Below, one piece after another: positions 18,198 through 28,583 of a stretch of 64,000 nt of DNA. The translations under genes and the position numbers were made by a program. Origin of the DNA: Psychrobacter sp. Cmf 22.2 (GTDB lineage: Bacteria; Pseudomonadota; Gammaproteobacteria; Pseudomonadales; Moraxellaceae); contig NZ_MRYA01000001.1 of NCBI RefSeq assembly GCF_001921745.1, forward strand, positions 248,001 through 312,000, in the 5' to 3' direction. The first letter of the stretch is position 1. The number at the start of each line of letters is the position of its first letter. The notes beneath the pieces were generated by a model that searched no databases, was not told the DNA's origin, and was given only the letters and a program-made list of their open reading frames with translations.

Positions 18198-19745
18198 ATG
18201 TTTGATACCTTAACAGAACGTCTGTCGTCGAGCCTACGTAATATCGTAGGGTCTGGACAACTGACTGAAGACAATATCAAAGACACGCTGCGCGAAGTGC
18301 GTATGGCGCTCTTAGAAGCTGATGTGGCGCTACCTGTCACGCGCGACTTTGTCAAACGTGTCAAAGAGCAGGCACTGGGTGCTGAAGTGCTAAAAGAGCT
18401 GGCGCCAGGACAAGCTTTTGTCAAAATCGTCCATGATGAGCTGACCGAGATGATGGGCAGTGCCAACCAACAGCTTGAGATGACAGGCAAACCGCCGGTT
18501 GTGTACCTACTAGCAGGTCTACAAGGTGCGGGTAAAACCACCACCGCTGGTAAGTTGGCCAAATATCTACAAGAGCGCCAAAAGAAAAAAGTCATGCTGG
18601 TCTCAGCTGACGTCTATCGTCCAGCAGCAATCAAACAGCTTGAGCAAGTGGCTGGTCAAGTGAATGCTAAATTTGTCAATTCAAGTGTCGATGAAAATCC
18701 TATCGATATTGCCCGCCGTGCCATCGAAGAAGCCAAAATCCAATATCAAGACATTTTGATTATCGATACTGCGGGTCGTTTGCACATTGACGACACCATG
18801 ATGGATGAGATCAAGGCACTAACGGCAGCGGTTAATCCATCTGAGACGCTGTTTGTCGTCGATGCGATGACGGGTCAAGATGCAGCCAATACTGCCAAAG
18901 CCTTTAACGATGCGTTGCCATTAACTGGTGTTGTCCTCACTAAGACCGACGGTGATGCACGCGGCGGTGCTGCATTGTCTGTACGGGCGATCACAGGTAA
19001 GCCGATTAAGTTTTTGGGTCGCGGTGAAAAGCTAGACGCTTTAGAGTTGTTCCATCCTGAGCGTATCGCCCAGCGTATCCTCGGTATGGGTGATGTACTA
19101 AGTCTGGTTGAAGAGGTCGAGCAAAAGATCGACCGTGATAAAGCCGAAAAAATGGCGAAAAAGATGCAAAAGGGCGGTGATTTCGACCTTGAGGATCTAT
19201 TAACTCAGTTTCAGCAAATGAAAAACATGGGCGGTATGTCAGGTTTCCTCGATAAAATGCCAGGTATGGGCGGCTCTGACATGCAAAAAGCTGTCGAGGA
19301 CGCTAAGCCTGAAGAAAAAGTGCGTGAAATGGAAGCGTTGATTAATTCTATGACCCCATTTGAGCGTAAAAATCCAGATAAGATCAATCCAAGCCGTAAG
19401 CGCCGTATCGCTGCGGGTTCTGGCCGTGAGATTCAAGACGTCAACCGTTTGCTAAAGCAGCATAAGCAAATGGCAAAAATGATGAAAATGATCTCAAAGC
19501 CTGAAGGTATCAGTAAAATGATGAAGTCGATGCAAGGCTTAATGGGCGGTGGCGCCGGAGCTGGAGGCGGTGGTCCTCTATTTGGTGGTGGCGGTCAGCA
19601 GGGCGGCCCTAAAGATGTGAGCCCGCAACAGATGGCGAAGCAAATGGGACTTGACCCTAATAATATGCCTAGCACCGAAGAGATGCAAAAACAGATGCAA
19701 GAGTTGCAGGATCAAGCCCCTAAAAAGTTTAAGACGCGGTTTTAA
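18198..19745 (+). CDS. ffh: Signal recognition particle protein Ffh
   Basis: This 515-residue SRP54 GTPase binds 4.5S RNA and signal sequences and targets membrane proteins to FtsY/SecYEG. The N domain (residues 1-90) is followed by the G domain with GLQGAGKTTT (about 108), DTAGRL and TKTDGDARGG. The Met-rich M domain carries the RNA-binding segment NPSRKRRIAAGSG. It is longer than the usual 450-460 residues because of a Gly-rich stretch (about residues 450-475) and a Gln/Met-rich tail. ATG is preceded by GAGAG. Confidence 0.97.
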   Translation: MFDTLTERLSSSLRNIVGSGQLTEDNIKDTLREVRMALLEADVALPVTRDFVKRVKEQALGAEVLKELAPGQAFVKIVHDELTEMMGSANQQLEMTGKPPVVYLLAGLQGAGKTTTAGKLAKYLQERQKKKVMLVSADVYRPAAIKQLEQVAGQVNAKFVNSSVDENPIDIARRAIEEAKIQYQDILIIDTAGRLHIDDTMMDEIKALTAAVNPSETLFVVDAMTGQDAANTAKAFNDALPLTGVVLTKTDGDARGGAALSVRAITGKPIKFLGRGEKLDALELFHPERIAQRILGMGDVLSLVEEVEQKIDRDKAEKMAKKMQKGGDFDLEDLLTQFQQMKNMGGMSGFLDKMPGMGGSDMQKAVEDAKPEEKVREMEALINSMTPFERKNPDKINPSRKRRIAAGSGREIQDVNRLLKQHKQMAKMMKMISKPEGISKMMKSMQGLMGGGAGAGGGGPLFGGGGQQGGPKDVSPQQMAKQMGLDPNNMPSTEEMQKQMQELQDQAPKKFKTRF

Positions 19746-19790
19746 TAGTCCAGTAACAAGTTTCTGTTATTATAAGTTTTCTTTTTAATG

Positions 19791-19824
19791 AAAACCCAAA
19801 GCTAAAGCAGTTTTGGGTTTTTTT
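19791..19824 (+). terminator. Terminator of ffh
   Basis: AAAACCCAAA pairs with TTTTGGGTTTT across a loop of about ten bases, followed by a T-run, 46 bases after the ffh stop. Confidence 0.8.
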
Positions 19825-20075
19825 GTGAAAATTATGAGCAAATATTTTCTAATAATTAAAGTATGAAAAACGTAGAAAGTCATAAAATCACTTATCCTAA
19901 ATGCTATGATAGGCGCAATTTTATTGGGGTGTTTTTATATAGTCGTTTCAGTTTAAAAGTAGTATAAGTTTAAAGTGTTATAAAGCAACCGAGTGTGTAG
20001 GTAGTACTACAGACGAGACGCTATAATGTTTACAGCGGACTGACTATAGTGCCAAAAGTATAAGCCGAGGTTACG
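19825..20075. other. Intergenic region ffh / tsaB
   Basis: Together with the ffh terminator this makes a 330-base gap. It is AT-rich with several TATA-like stretches (for example near 19936 and 19962) but no clear paired promoter boxes, and holds no coding frame with a ribosome site. Confidence 0.45.
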
Positions 20076-20771
20076 ATGTTTTTAGCAATGGATACCGTGT
20101 TTGATCAGTGTTCGATCGCCGTTTTAGATGCGAGAGGGCAAGTGCTGTCGAACCATACCGAGACGGGTAAGCGTCAGCAGACTCAGCAAATCTTGCCTAT
20201 GATTGATGCAGCGTTGTCTGAAGTAAATCTCAACCTTGCTGACATACAAGCACTTATCTTTAACCGTGGCCCCGGTGCATTTAGCGGTATTCGGATTAAT
20301 ACCGCTGTGGTGCAGGCGCTATCAGTGGCGCACGACTTGCCCTGTGTCGGTGTGTCTAGTTTGCAGGCTATCGCCCAGTGTGCGTACCAGCAGTATGGTG
20401 TGACTGAAGTTTATAGCGCTCTTGATGCGCGTATGCAACAAGTGTATTTTGGCCAGTATGAATTAGTGGTTGACGACCAGTCGGGTCGTAACGTCATGCA
20501 GCCCGTATTGGCTAATGATAGCACTGAGCAACTGCTAGATTATGACAGTCAAACTGCGCTTAAACTTGCTATCGTCGGTAACGGTGCACCGCTCTTAAAA
20601 CTGTATGATGGACAAATATGCCATGACGATGTCTGGCCAGACGCGACAGTGATTGGCCAGCTGGGTATCACTCAATTCATGAGTGCTGGCGGTACTGATG
20701 CGGCACATGCGCTGCCCAAGTATCTGCGCAATCAAGCATGGAAAACCCTAAAAGAGCAAGGTAAGGCTTAA
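20076..20771 (+). CDS. tsaB: tRNA threonylcarbamoyladenosine biosynthesis protein TsaB
   Basis: This 231-residue ASKHA-fold protein partners with TsaD and TsaE to make t6A37 in ANN-decoding tRNAs. It begins MFLAMDTVFDQCSIAVLD, the family's first phosphate-loop strand, and carries the FNRGPGAFSGIRI segment typical of TsaB/YeaZ. Length matches. ATG is preceded by GAGG. It heads a plus-strand run with uppP and rsmJ. Confidence 0.94.
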   Translation: MFLAMDTVFDQCSIAVLDARGQVLSNHTETGKRQQTQQILPMIDAALSEVNLNLADIQALIFNRGPGAFSGIRINTAVVQALSVAHDLPCVGVSSLQAIAQCAYQQYGVTEVYSALDARMQQVYFGQYELVVDDQSGRNVMQPVLANDSTEQLLDYDSQTALKLAIVGNGAPLLKLYDGQICHDDVWPDATVIGQLGITQFMSAGGTDAAHALPKYLRNQAWKTLKEQGKA

Positions 20772-20853
20772 GCGCTGCTAGTCGCTATAAACGATAACAA
20801 CCTCTCAAACATTATACTCAGTCACCTGTAAATCTGGATCTAGGAATACCATC

Positions 20854-21696
20854 GTGGATATCATTTTATTAATTCAAGCTGTCATCATGGGTATCGTCGA
20901 AGGTATCACTGAGTTTTTACCCATTTCTAGCACGGGTTATTTAATCTTATCTGCCGATTTAATGAACTTTTGGACCAAAGACAAAGTTGATTTGTTTGTG
21001 GTGGTGGTACAGCTTGGTGCTATTTTAGCAGTCATTTATGACTATTGGGGTAGGCTCTGGCAGGCACTTATGGGTTTGCTGACGGGTAAAGCAGAAGGCA
21101 TGACCAATCCAAGACAGCTGGGACTGAGTTTGATCGTTGCTACCATTCCTGTAATGCTCGTAGGCTTTACGTTTGCCGATGAGATTAAAACTTATCTGTT
21201 TAATCCGATCACGGTCGCCATCATGCTTATCATCGGTGGTCTGCTGATATTTTATGTCGAGAAACGCCCGAAAACGATCGTTGCTCGTGAGGCTGAAGAC
21301 GTCAGTCTAAAGACAGCGCTAATGATAGGGTTGTTTCAATGTCTGGCGCTGATACCAGGTACATCGCGCTCAGGGGCGACCATCATCGGGGCGCTTTGGC
21401 TTGGGGTCTCGCGTAAGGCTTCGGCTGAGTTTTCATTCTTTTTGGGGATTCCCGTCATCGTAGGTGCCGCCTTGTTGGATTTATTCAAGCACGGTGATGT
21501 GTTGAGCAGTAGTGAAGACTGGCTGGTATTGGGCATAGGCACAGTAGTGTCATTTATCGTCGCGCTGCTTTGTATTCGCTGGCTGGTGGCGTGGGTCAGC
21601 CGCCGTGACTTTACGATTTTTGCATGGCTACGTATTATTACTGGTGTAGTGGTATTATTGGCGTCTTGGTTGTTTGGCTATCAAATGGCAGGCTAA
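20854..21696 (+). CDS. uppP: Undecaprenyl-diphosphatase
   Basis: This 280-residue inner-membrane phosphatase recycles undecaprenyl pyrophosphate for peptidoglycan and other envelope polymers; the older name is BacA. Both active-site signatures are present: EGITEFLPISSTGYL near residue 20 and the P-loop-like PGTSRSGATI near residue 170. About seven or eight membrane helices are seen. The start is GTG, with AGGA about eight bases before it. It follows tsaB by 82 bases. Confidence 0.95.
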   Translation: MDIILLIQAVIMGIVEGITEFLPISSTGYLILSADLMNFWTKDKVDLFVVVVQLGAILAVIYDYWGRLWQALMGLLTGKAEGMTNPRQLGLSLIVATIPVMLVGFTFADEIKTYLFNPITVAIMLIIGGLLIFYVEKRPKTIVAREAEDVSLKTALMIGLFQCLALIPGTSRSGATIIGALWLGVSRKASAEFSFFLGIPVIVGAALLDLFKHGDVLSSSEDWLVLGIGTVVSFIVALLCIRWLVAWVSRRDFTIFAWLRIITGVVVLLASWLFGYQMAG

Positions 21697-21746
21697 ATGT
21701 GCCCTATGATTTGTGACCATATAAGTAATAAATAGAGAGCATAGTC

Positions 21747-22640
21747 ATGAGCGCGTCGCGACCAGCAGCTAACAATCCTAGTGTGCAAAGCTACTGTCAA
21801 CTGTTTTATATCAGCGATAGCCAGCAAGTACAGATTGAGCGCTTGCAAGCCTTGATAGTACAGCAGCAGTTACCCATTGTCTTGAATACTGAGCGATTGA
21901 GCGATAAGCTCAACCAAAAACGTCGTAAGCAGTTAAGTCAAACGTCCACTTTACCCGTTTTATTATTGGATGAAAAAGACAAGCTGTCGTGGTTGAGTGA
22001 TGGGTTAAGCGTTGCGCCAGAATGGGATAAATTGCAGCGCCGTGTGGTAAGCGCTGGACGTAAGTCTGAGCTATTGCTGCAAGCGGCTAAAATCACGTCG
22101 GATAGCTGCGTTATCGATGCAACCGCGGGCTTTGGTCATGACAGCTTGATATTGGGCAGCACCGGTGCTCAAGTCACTATGCTTGAGCAGCAGCCGTTGA
22201 TGGCATTACTATTGTTAGCAGAGCAGCAGCGCATGAGTGCACAGCCCAATTGGCAAAAGCTCATGAGCCGTCTGCAAGTTATCAACACCGATGCGCTCAG
22301 CTACTTTGCAACCTTACCAGTTGATATGACAAATGCGACTAAAGCCGTGGATGTGATATATCTAGATCCGATGTTTCCAGAAGACAGCTACCAAGACAGC
22401 AAGACGGGTAAAGGCGCTAAAGTCGGCAAGCATATGCAAGCGCTGCACCAGTTAGCAAGCCCGCCAACACTGGACGAAGAGCGACAACTGCTACAACATG
22501 CGCAAGCTATTGTTGGAAATAGTGACAAACAAGGCCGCGTGGTGGTAAAGCGTCCACAGCTTGCGCCGTCACTTGCCAATCAGCAGCCCAATGAGAGTTG
22601 GCATAATGCGGCAGTCCGCTTTGATGGTTATTTTGTTTAA
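21747..22640 (+). CDS. rsmJ: 16S rRNA (guanine-1516-N2)-methyltransferase
   Basis: This 297-residue SAM-dependent methyltransferase of the RsmJ/YhiQ family modifies m2G1516 in 16S rRNA. The SAM site is DATAGFGHDSLILGSTG followed by the acidic LEQ strand. The catalytic-type motif is YLDPMFPE. An N-terminal domain of about 95 residues precedes the Rossmann core. It is about 45 residues longer than E. coli RsmJ. Confidence 0.9.
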   Translation: MSASRPAANNPSVQSYCQLFYISDSQQVQIERLQALIVQQQLPIVLNTERLSDKLNQKRRKQLSQTSTLPVLLLDEKDKLSWLSDGLSVAPEWDKLQRRVVSAGRKSELLLQAAKITSDSCVIDATAGFGHDSLILGSTGAQVTMLEQQPLMALLLLAEQQRMSAQPNWQKLMSRLQVINTDALSYFATLPVDMTNATKAVDVIYLDPMFPEDSYQDSKTGKGAKVGKHMQALHQLASPPTLDEERQLLQHAQAIVGNSDKQGRVVVKRPQLAPSLANQQPNESWHNAAVRFDGYFV

Positions 22641-22717
22641 TAGACGTTTTGTTATTACGATGAATGGACTCGGTTAATCAGCTTGAGTGTTTAGAGTTAA
22701 TGGATTTAGGAGCCGGA

Positions 22718-22966
22718 ATGTCAGCGTTAATCATATGGATCATGGGAGCAGGGTTATTATTAATAAATATCATACTGCGTACTCGGCTGCTTCGACTGGA
22801 AGCGTCACTTAAAGCACTCAGAGACCCACAAGAGTATTTGACTTATCTGCATAAGCAAGCTCAAACAACGCAAAATAATAAAGTGGCTGCTATCAAAGCG
22901 CTGCGCAAAAAATACCCTGAGCTATCACTGATCGAAGCCAATAAATTATGGCAGCAAGTCCAGTAA
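22718..22966 (+). CDS. Small single-pass membrane protein, hypothetical
   Basis: This 82-residue protein has one N-terminal membrane helix (about residues 2-20) and a charged helical tail with possible coiled coil. I chose this ATG because AGGAG lies five bases before it. A longer in-frame start at 22664 has no such site and would add 18 polar residues. It lies between rsmJ and ubiA on the same strand and may be cotranscribed. Not recognised. Confidence 0.6.
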   Translation: MSALIIWIMGAGLLLINIILRTRLLRLEASLKALRDPQEYLTYLHKQAQTTQNNKVAAIKALRKKYPELSLIEANKLWQQVQ

Positions 22967-23024
22967 TCTTATCCGAGCACATAAGCTGCCTACCTAACTT
23001 TTTATTGATGATAATTAAACTACC

Positions 23025-23942
23025 ATGACATTTTCAGACAAACTACATGCCTACCTGCAGTTAACACGTTTTGATAAGCCAGTCGGTATAGAGCTGCTAC
23101 TTTGGCCGACGCTTTGGGGCGTGATGCTAGCCGCTATGGGTCAGGCTCAGCAGCAGGGCTCAGTAGCCGGTCTGCCGAGTTTGCGCGTATTTGTCCTCTT
23201 TGCGCTCGGGGCGATTTTTATGCGGGCGGCAGGTTGTGCGATTAATGACTTTGCCGATCGGAAGGTCGACGGTCATGTGTCTCGTACCAAAGGCCGACCA
23301 TTAGCAGATGGTCGCTTGTCTGCCAAAGAAGCCATTGCTGCTTTTGTGATACTCGTCTTACTCAGCGCCAGTTTATTGTTTTTCTTGCCTATTGCAGTGT
23401 TTTATTGGTCGTTAGGAGCGGTCATATTGGCCTTTATTTACCCCTTTATGAAGCGCTACACTCATTTGCCGCAAGTGTTTTTGGCTGCCGCGTTTGGCTG
23501 GGCGATACCGATGGCGTATGTCGCGATACAAGGCGCGCCTGATATCTGGTGTTGGCTGTTGTTTATCGCTTATATGTGCTGGACGGTAGCATATGATACC
23601 CAGTATGCCATGGCTGACCGTGAGGACGATCTAAAGATTGGGGTTAAATCCACAGCGATACTCTTTGGCCGCTATGATGTCGTTATCATCTCGCTACTAC
23701 AGATGCTATTTTTGCTCATTATGGGCGTGGTGATGTGGCATTATTTTGCACCGACGTCGCTTGGTATCACGCCAGTATTTGGCCTAGCGCTGGTGGCGAT
23801 GATGTTTGCTAAGCAAAACAGCGCCTGTGCCACGCGTCATGCAATGTCTTGCTTTCAGGCGTTTTTGGCCAATATCTGGGTCGGGCGCTATGTCTTTGCA
23901 CTTATTGCAATTGCGTGTCTATGGACGACTTTTAATGGATAA
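23025..23942 (+). CDS. ubiA: 4-hydroxybenzoate octaprenyltransferase
   Basis: This 305-residue intramembrane prenyltransferase attaches the polyprenyl tail to 4-hydroxybenzoate in ubiquinone synthesis. Both Asp-rich Mg-prenyl-PP motifs are present: NDFADRKVD near residue 75 and [13 protein letters not shown] near residue 195. About nine membrane helices are seen. No chorismate lyase (ubiC) is adjacent. Its 3' end overlaps the next gene by eight bases. Confidence 0.95.
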   Translation: MTFSDKLHAYLQLTRFDKPVGIELLLWPTLWGVMLAAMGQAQQQGSVAGLPSLRVFVLFALGAIFMRAAGCAINDFADRKVDGHVSRTKGRPLADGRLSAKEAIAAFVILVLLSASLLFFLPIAVFYWSLGAVILAFIYPFMKRYTHLPQVFLAAAFGWAIPMAYVAIQGAPDIWCWLLFIAYMCWTVAYDTQYAMADREDDLKIGVKSTAILFGRYDVVIISLLQMLFLLIMGVVMWHYFAPTSLGITPVFGLALVAMMFAKQNSACATRHAMSCFQAFLANIWVGRYVFALIAIACLWTTFNG

Positions 23943-24603
23943 ATTCAACAAGCTCTCAAAGTCAAAAGCGGGAAAACGGGTAGAACCCAACGGCCCAAGC
24001 GTCGATTATCAAGCTAATCTGGCTGAGCATGGACTGACGCGCGCGCAGGTCATCGCCACCGAGCGTAAACTGGCCAAATTCGCCAACACCATGGACTCAT
24101 TGGTGCGTGTGCCATTTACCAAGCAAGGCATGGGCGCTGATGCCGCGCTGTCAACCATTCCGTTGGCAGGAGATTTGGCGGGGCTGGCGTTGACCAGCTA
24201 TGCCTTTATATTAGGACGTCAACTAGGCGTGCCGGCACATAAGATGACGTCTGCTGTCAGACTGGCATTGATCGATATGGTGGTAGGCATCGTCCCTGGT
24301 ATCGGCACATTGTTGGATATCTTTATACGTCCCAGCCGCAAAACCTTGGGCATCGTCCATAAGCATCTACACGATGAGTATGGCATCACCGAAACCATGC
24401 ATATGGATCGACCGTTTTTGCATCAATCATTAGAAGACAAGCAGCAGCAAAGTTGCTTTTGGCGCAATCCTATCGTGGCTTGGGTGTATTTGCATATCCC
24501 AGACATCATTGGTCTTATCGTCCTTTTGGTGATTGCTTGGGGACTGTGGGCGCTTATTAGTTGGCTGGTCGAGGTATTTGGCAAGACTACGGGTTTTGGT
24601 TAA
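23935..24603 (+). CDS. DUF4112 domain-containing membrane protein
   Basis: This 222-residue protein starts at an ATG overlapping the ubiA stop, implying translational coupling. The DUF4112 domain covers about residues 40-140, with the pattern [18 protein letters not shown], then IPLAGDLAG, then [12 protein letters not shown]-terminal membrane helix (about residues 185-212) follows. An upstream in-frame extension inside ubiA exists but is a shadow. Function unknown. Confidence 0.85.
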   Translation: MDKFNKLSKSKAGKRVEPNGPSVDYQANLAEHGLTRAQVIATERKLAKFANTMDSLVRVPFTKQGMGADAALSTIPLAGDLAGLALTSYAFILGRQLGVPAHKMTSAVRLALIDMVVGIVPGIGTLLDIFIRPSRKTLGIVHKHLHDEYGITETMHMDRPFLHQSLEDKQQQSCFWRNPIVAWVYLHIPDIIGLIVLLVIAWGLWALISWLVEVFGKTTGFG

Positions 24604-24610
24604 AAATAAG

Positions 24611-24660
24611 CAATAAAAAAGGCGGCACACGAACGTAACGTTTGCCGCCTTTTTTTATTG
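24611..24660. terminator. Bidirectional terminator, 17-bp perfect stem
   Basis: CAATAAAAAAGGCGGCA (24611-24627) and its exact complement (24644-24660) flank a 16-nt loop. T-runs occur on both strands. It separates the convergent DUF4112 gene and the lipoprotein gene. Confidence 0.92.
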
Positions 24661-24708
24661 CTTAAAATATTATTTTTAAGAGGCTTAAGCTATTTGTCTT
24701 TTAATAAT

Positions 24709-25362
24709 TTACTCAGTGACGACTTCAGCATCAGCACTGATAGCATCAAAGCTTTTGACGTTATTGTTTTCAATCAAGTCGATACTGCTACCACCAGCAT
24801 GAGTTACCAGCTGTATATGACCATCTGTAGAGTGATACGTTGGGTTGTTATCTTGGCCTTCTGGTGCGCTTAGGGTCATCATTGATTTATTGGGCAAGGT
24901 GACAATGGCATTGAGTACGCCCGCCGCTGAGGTCTCAAAAGTGACGGATAACGATTCGCCAGCTGCGCTTTTATAAATAACATCAGTGATTTGCGCGCCT
25001 TTAATGGCTTGTTCGGGGTTGGGAGTCGCGGCTGTTGTATTTGGTGCTACTTCTACGGTTTTGATATCGTTTTCAAGCTCGCTTACGCTGACATCGTTCT
25101 TTGACTCTTCGGTAGAATCAACCGAGTTTTGAGAGCTGTCTATAGGTGCACCACTATCATTGTTATCACTGTCATCATTAACAGGCGTACTTTGAACGGT
25201 GGTCGTTTCAGCTTGTGGCTCATTAGCTGCTTCAGGTTCTGGCGACTTTTGGCAAGCAGTTAGTATCAGTACACTAAACAAAATGACGGGAAAAACATGT
25301 AAGTAGGACTTGGTTTTTAATGAAGCTAAAGTAGGGGCTTTCATAATGAGGTTATTATCCAT
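24709..25362 (-). CDS. Hypothetical lipoprotein
   Basis: This 217-residue protein has a signal peptide ending in lipobox LTAC (Cys37 from the first Met), so it is probably a periplasm-facing lipoprotein. An acidic, Ser/Asp/Asn-rich low-complexity segment of about 80 residues follows. The C-terminal domain of about 90 residues is beta-rich (VTFETSAAGVLNAIV, then LPNKSMMTLSAPEG) and resembles small MliC-like or heat-stable lipoprotein domains, though I cannot assign it. A second Met at residue 7 is an equally plausible start; neither has a clear ribosome site. Confidence 0.75.
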   Translation of the reverse strand: MDNNLIMKAPTLASLKTKSYLHVFPVILFSVLILTACQKSPEPEAANEPQAETTTVQSTPVNDDSDNNDSGAPIDSSQNSVDSTEESKNDVSVSELENDIKTVEVAPNTTAATPNPEQAIKGAQITDVIYKSAAGESLSVTFETSAAGVLNAIVTLPNKSMMTLSAPEGQDNNPTYHSTDGHIQLVTHAGGSSIDLIENNNVKSFDAISADAEVVTE

Positions 25363-25420
25363 TAAGATGGGTTATTTGAGTATAGTAAGCAGTAATCTGC
25401 TGTTCAATGGCAACCTATTA

Positions 25421-25858
25421 CTAGGTGCTTACGGTAATAACTAGCTTTCGCTGTCCGCCATGTTTATCAAGGTTGTCTCGATGCTCGCATAAATATATGC
25501 CTTGCCACATTCCTAATCCCAATGCACCATTGATAAGTGGAACGGTTAAGCTGACCCCAAGCATTATACTTTTAAAATGGGCGGGCAAGTCGTCCGAGCC
25601 TTCTAGCGTATGGCGATATTCTGGCTGATCGGCTGGTGCAATTTTATTCAGCCAATCTTCGGTATCTAGTCTGACATCTGGATCAGCATTTTCGTTGATA
25701 GCGAGACTGGCTGAGGTATGCTGTAAAAATAGGTGGACTAGACCTGCTTTAGGTGAATTGGGCATTAGCTCAACAAGCGCATCTTCAATCATTGGCGTTA
25801 TGATATGAATGCCGCGCGCATACGTGGGTAGGGTAAGCGTGGTTTGGTGATAGGGCAT
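25421..25858 (-). CDS. yjbQ: YjbQ family (UPF0047) protein
   Basis: This 145-residue protein shows the UPF0047 signature HLFLQHTSASLAINENADPD near residue 43 and the H-G-M-W-Q-G-type end motif LGMWQGIYLCEHRD. Some family members have weak thiamine-phosphate synthase activity; the physiological role is not settled. Length is typical (about 140). It is on the minus strand 104 bases downstream of mnmC. Confidence 0.92.
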   Translation of the reverse strand: MPYHQTTLTLPTYARGIHIITPMIEDALVELMPNSPKAGLVHLFLQHTSASLAINENADPDVRLDTEDWLNKIAPADQPEYRHTLEGSDDLPAHFKSIMLGVSLTVPLINGALGLGMWQGIYLCEHRDNLDKHGGQRKLVITVST

Positions 25859-25961
25859 TGCATACCTCTTGTCATTAGAATCAATTTTATAGATTCATAA
25901 TACAAGATAGCCATGAGTGTGAAAAGCTCAGTCATAACAAAGTTGAAACTAGGTTTGGGCT

Positions 25962-28106
25962 TTAATTAAGCGGCGTCTGCAAGCGTATGCGATTAGGCGA
26001 TAGTCGTGCAAGCATCGCTGCCGACAATGGTGCAAACGATCCTAGCATCATATCTGCAAGCGTTTCAGCGCATATAGGCGCTAACGCATAGCCTTTAGCG
26101 CCCATCGCACTCATGACCCAAGTACGCTGGCTTTGTGCTAATCGTCCTACGATAGGATGATAATCAGGGGTTTGAGTTCGAACGCCGGCGCGCCCCTGCC
26201 ATAGACTGCTATCGGCTGGAATAACAGATTCCATCTCAGGAATGGCAGTGACGAGCTTATCACGACTAATTTGATGTTCTTCATCACGAATATCGGTGCT
26301 TGTGTCATTACGTATAAAGCTCGCCCCTAACAATAGATGTGCTGCCCCTTCTACCACACCGTTTAACTCGTTATCGCCAGCTTGCGCGGTAAAGGCGGCA
26401 CAGTAGCCGCTGTATTTGAGTGGTACTTTTGGTAAGTTTGTAAGCTCAGCGGCGGTCGGCGTAAACCAAGAGAGCTGGCCACGAATTTTACGACAATCAA
26501 AAATGCGCCGATCTAGCTTATGACTCTCAAATGCTGCGCAAATCACCACATTATCGGCACTAATAGTCATCGCGCCTTTGTCCTGATTACTGCCTTCAAC
26601 ACGAACACAGCTTTCCATCTCGTTAATACTGCTAACGTCTAATTGCTGAAAGCGGATGAGTGGATGGGTCAGTATTATATTTTTTAATGCTTGAGGGTTG
26701 ACCAAACCGGATTGCGGTAAGTACAAATTCTCTGATAAATCTTGCGTTTTTAATCCAGTAGTCTCTTGTGCTTGCGCAAGCGATAGCGTGGTTGCCATCT
26801 CATCCGGATAGTCTGCAATTTGTTCTGTGCCGATATTGGCTTTTATCAGCAAATCTAGTGCGCCAGTTAACTCGAGTACCGGCGCTGTATTTTGCTTTGC
26901 AGCCTCTTTATTAAGCTGTCGATATAGACGGCTGCTATAGAGATAACCGATGCTATGCAGATGCTCATCGACATGATGAATCGGTGTCATCTTAGGCGCG
27001 AGTAGGGCGCGAGGATTGCCCGATGCTCCTGCTAAAGGTGCTGATTTGTCTGTCAAGGTAACCTTGATACCGCGATTGGCAAGTGACCATGCTGTTAGCA
27101 GTCCAGAGACGCCAGCGCCAATGATTACAGTATGGACGCTATCAGCAGATCGATTATTAGCATGGTCGTGAGCGTTGTTATTAACGTCTGTCAGGTCGGT
27201 AGGCATAGGTACGATAGCCGTTAGCATTTCGCGCTTACGGCCAAAACCTTTAACTTTTTTGATCTCAAAGCCGCAGTCTTTTAGCGCGCGTTTGACGATA
27301 CCGGCGCAGCTATAAGTAGCTGCGGTCGTGCCAAGGTAGGAGAGACGCTGTATTTGTGCGAAGATGTTTTCAGCCCACAATGTACTATTACAAGAAGGGG
27401 CAAAGCCGTCCAAATACCATGCATCGATATAGGGTGTTGGGATATAGGGAACGGGCTGTAGAGATGTATCTAATGCCAATTTGGCTAAGCTATCCGCAGC
27501 ATCACCAAACCACATATCGACAGTCAAATTATCATCGAGGAAGTTTAGACGATGACATCCTGCGATCAGAGGCGGATAAGCCGCTAAAAACTGCGCAGTC
27601 AGCACAGACAGCTCAGGCGCACGCTGTGCCCATAAAGCTAATATTTGAGTGAGGTCTGTGAGCGGTATCGGGTGCTTTTCTGTAGTAATAAAATGTAGCT
27701 TCGCTGTTGCTAAGTGCGGATGCATGTCACGCAGCTCTCGCCATAACTGCCACGTTGCCAACAAATTTAGCCCAGTACCCAACCCCAACTCTGCGATGCT
27801 AAAGCATTGATGTGGCACAAGGTTTGTCAGTCTCTTTGGCAGCTGATTATGCGCCGAAAATACATGACGTGACTCTGCTAGACCGTCGGCATGCGAAAAA
27901 TACACATCGCCAAACTCACCAGATACCGGTACCTGGTTGCCCGTGTCATCCATTTGCCAGTCAATCTTGGCAGGGCGAATGGCAGATGGCTGTGGTGAGT
28001 GAATGTTTGGCGACTGATTATCTGGCTGATTATCTGGCTGATTATCTGGCTGTTTATCTGGCAAGGAGGCAGATGTACTGCTATTTTTTGGGAAGGCGTT
28101 AGACAT
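25962..28106 (-). CDS. mnmC: Bifunctional tRNA 5-methylaminomethyl-2-thiouridine synthesis protein MnmC
   Basis: This 714-residue two-domain enzyme completes mnm5s2U34 at the tRNA wobble base. The N-terminal methyltransferase domain (about residues 45-300) has [11 protein letters not shown] and [11 protein letters not shown]. The C-terminal FAD oxidase domain starts at about 325 with [20 protein letters not shown] and ends near GAKGYALAP. The N-terminal 40 residues are an unusual extension containing four PDNQ-like repeats encoded by a 12-bp tandem repeat. An alternative start inside the family core is not needed. Confidence 0.94.
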   Translation of the reverse strand: MSNAFPKNSSTSASLPDKQPDNQPDNQPDNQSPNIHSPQPSAIRPAKIDWQMDDTGNQVPVSGEFGDVYFSHADGLAESRHVFSAHNQLPKRLTNLVPHQCFSIAELGLGTGLNLLATWQLWRELRDMHPHLATAKLHFITTEKHPIPLTDLTQILALWAQRAPELSVLTAQFLAAYPPLIAGCHRLNFLDDNLTVDMWFGDAADSLAKLALDTSLQPVPYIPTPYIDAWYLDGFAPSCNSTLWAENIFAQIQRLSYLGTTAATYSCAGIVKRALKDCGFEIKKVKGFGRKREMLTAIVPMPTDLTDVNNNAHDHANNRSADSVHTVIIGAGVSGLLTAWSLANRGIKVTLTDKSAPLAGASGNPRALLAPKMTPIHHVDEHLHSIGYLYSSRLYRQLNKEAAKQNTAPVLELTGALDLLIKANIGTEQIADYPDEMATTLSLAQAQETTGLKTQDLSENLYLPQSGLVNPQALKNIILTHPLIRFQQLDVSSINEMESCVRVEGSNQDKGAMTISADNVVICAAFESHKLDRRIFDCRKIRGQLSWFTPTAAELTNLPKVPLKYSGYCAAFTAQAGDNELNGVVEGAAHLLLGASFIRNDTSTDIRDEEHQISRDKLVTAIPEMESVIPADSSLWQGRAGVRTQTPDYHPIVGRLAQSQRTWVMSAMGAKGYALAPICAETLADMMLGSFAPLSAAMLARLSPNRIRLQTPLN
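28014..28061. repeat. Four 12-bp tandem repeats in mnmC
   Basis: The unit CTGATTATCTGG occurs four times in a row, the last with one change (CTGTTTATCTGG). On the minus strand it encodes PDNQ/PDKQ. Copy-number change keeps the frame, so it would only lengthen the disordered N terminus. Confidence 0.9.
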
Positions 28107-28139
28107 AGACGATCACATTAGAGAAAGCGATAAAAAAAG

Positions 28140-28583
28140 CTACCAGCGCTCACGGCGGACAAACACAAGCCACGAGATAAAAATACCAACAAGCAGGCTA
28201 ATCAAGACGGTAAACGCACCGTATAAAAACAGCTGGCCTTTGCTCTCATAAACCAAAACATTCACTTGCGTCTGTAAGTCATTCACTTGCCGCTGCAATT
28301 GAGCATTACGGCTAAGTAGTTGCTGATTGGCAGCCGATAGTGCTTGGCTTGACGGCTGAATCTGTGCGGCTAGAGTATTGCTAGCTGGCAATGTTTGGTT
28401 AGGCGCTGGTTGATTTGGTGTTGACTGAACAGAAGTGTTTTGGTTGCTGGCAGTCGACATCGCTACCGAATCAGTATTTGTAACCGATGGCACTGCATGC
28501 ACTGACACAGCGATGGCTAGAAATACACTAGCTAGGCTATATTGATAGCAGCAAGTTTTTAATGACAATGTACGCTGATTCAC
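28140..28583 (-). CDS. Hypothetical coiled-coil membrane protein
   Basis: This 147-residue protein has an N-terminal signal segment (about residues 13-30), then a Ser/Asn/Gln/Pro-rich region. A short coiled coil (LSRNAQLQRQVNDLQTQV) and a membrane helix near residues 118-140 ending in RRERW follow. The arrangement resembles a secreted stalk anchored by its C terminus. It was not recognised by family. Its start overlaps the yciI stop by four bases (ATGA), indicating cotranslation. Confidence 0.7.
   Translation of the reverse strand: MNQRTLSLKTCCYQYSLASVFLAIAVSVHAVPSVTNTDSVAMSTASNQNTSVQSTPNQPAPNQTLPASNTLAAQIQPSSQALSAANQQLLSRNAQLQRQVNDLQTQVNVLVYESKGQLFLYGAFTVLISLLVGIFISWLVFVRRERW

Noticed and set aside
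28014..28061. Short direct repeats in mnmC as a CRISPR array
   Set aside because: The units are 12 bases, contiguous, without spacers, and in frame in a coding region.
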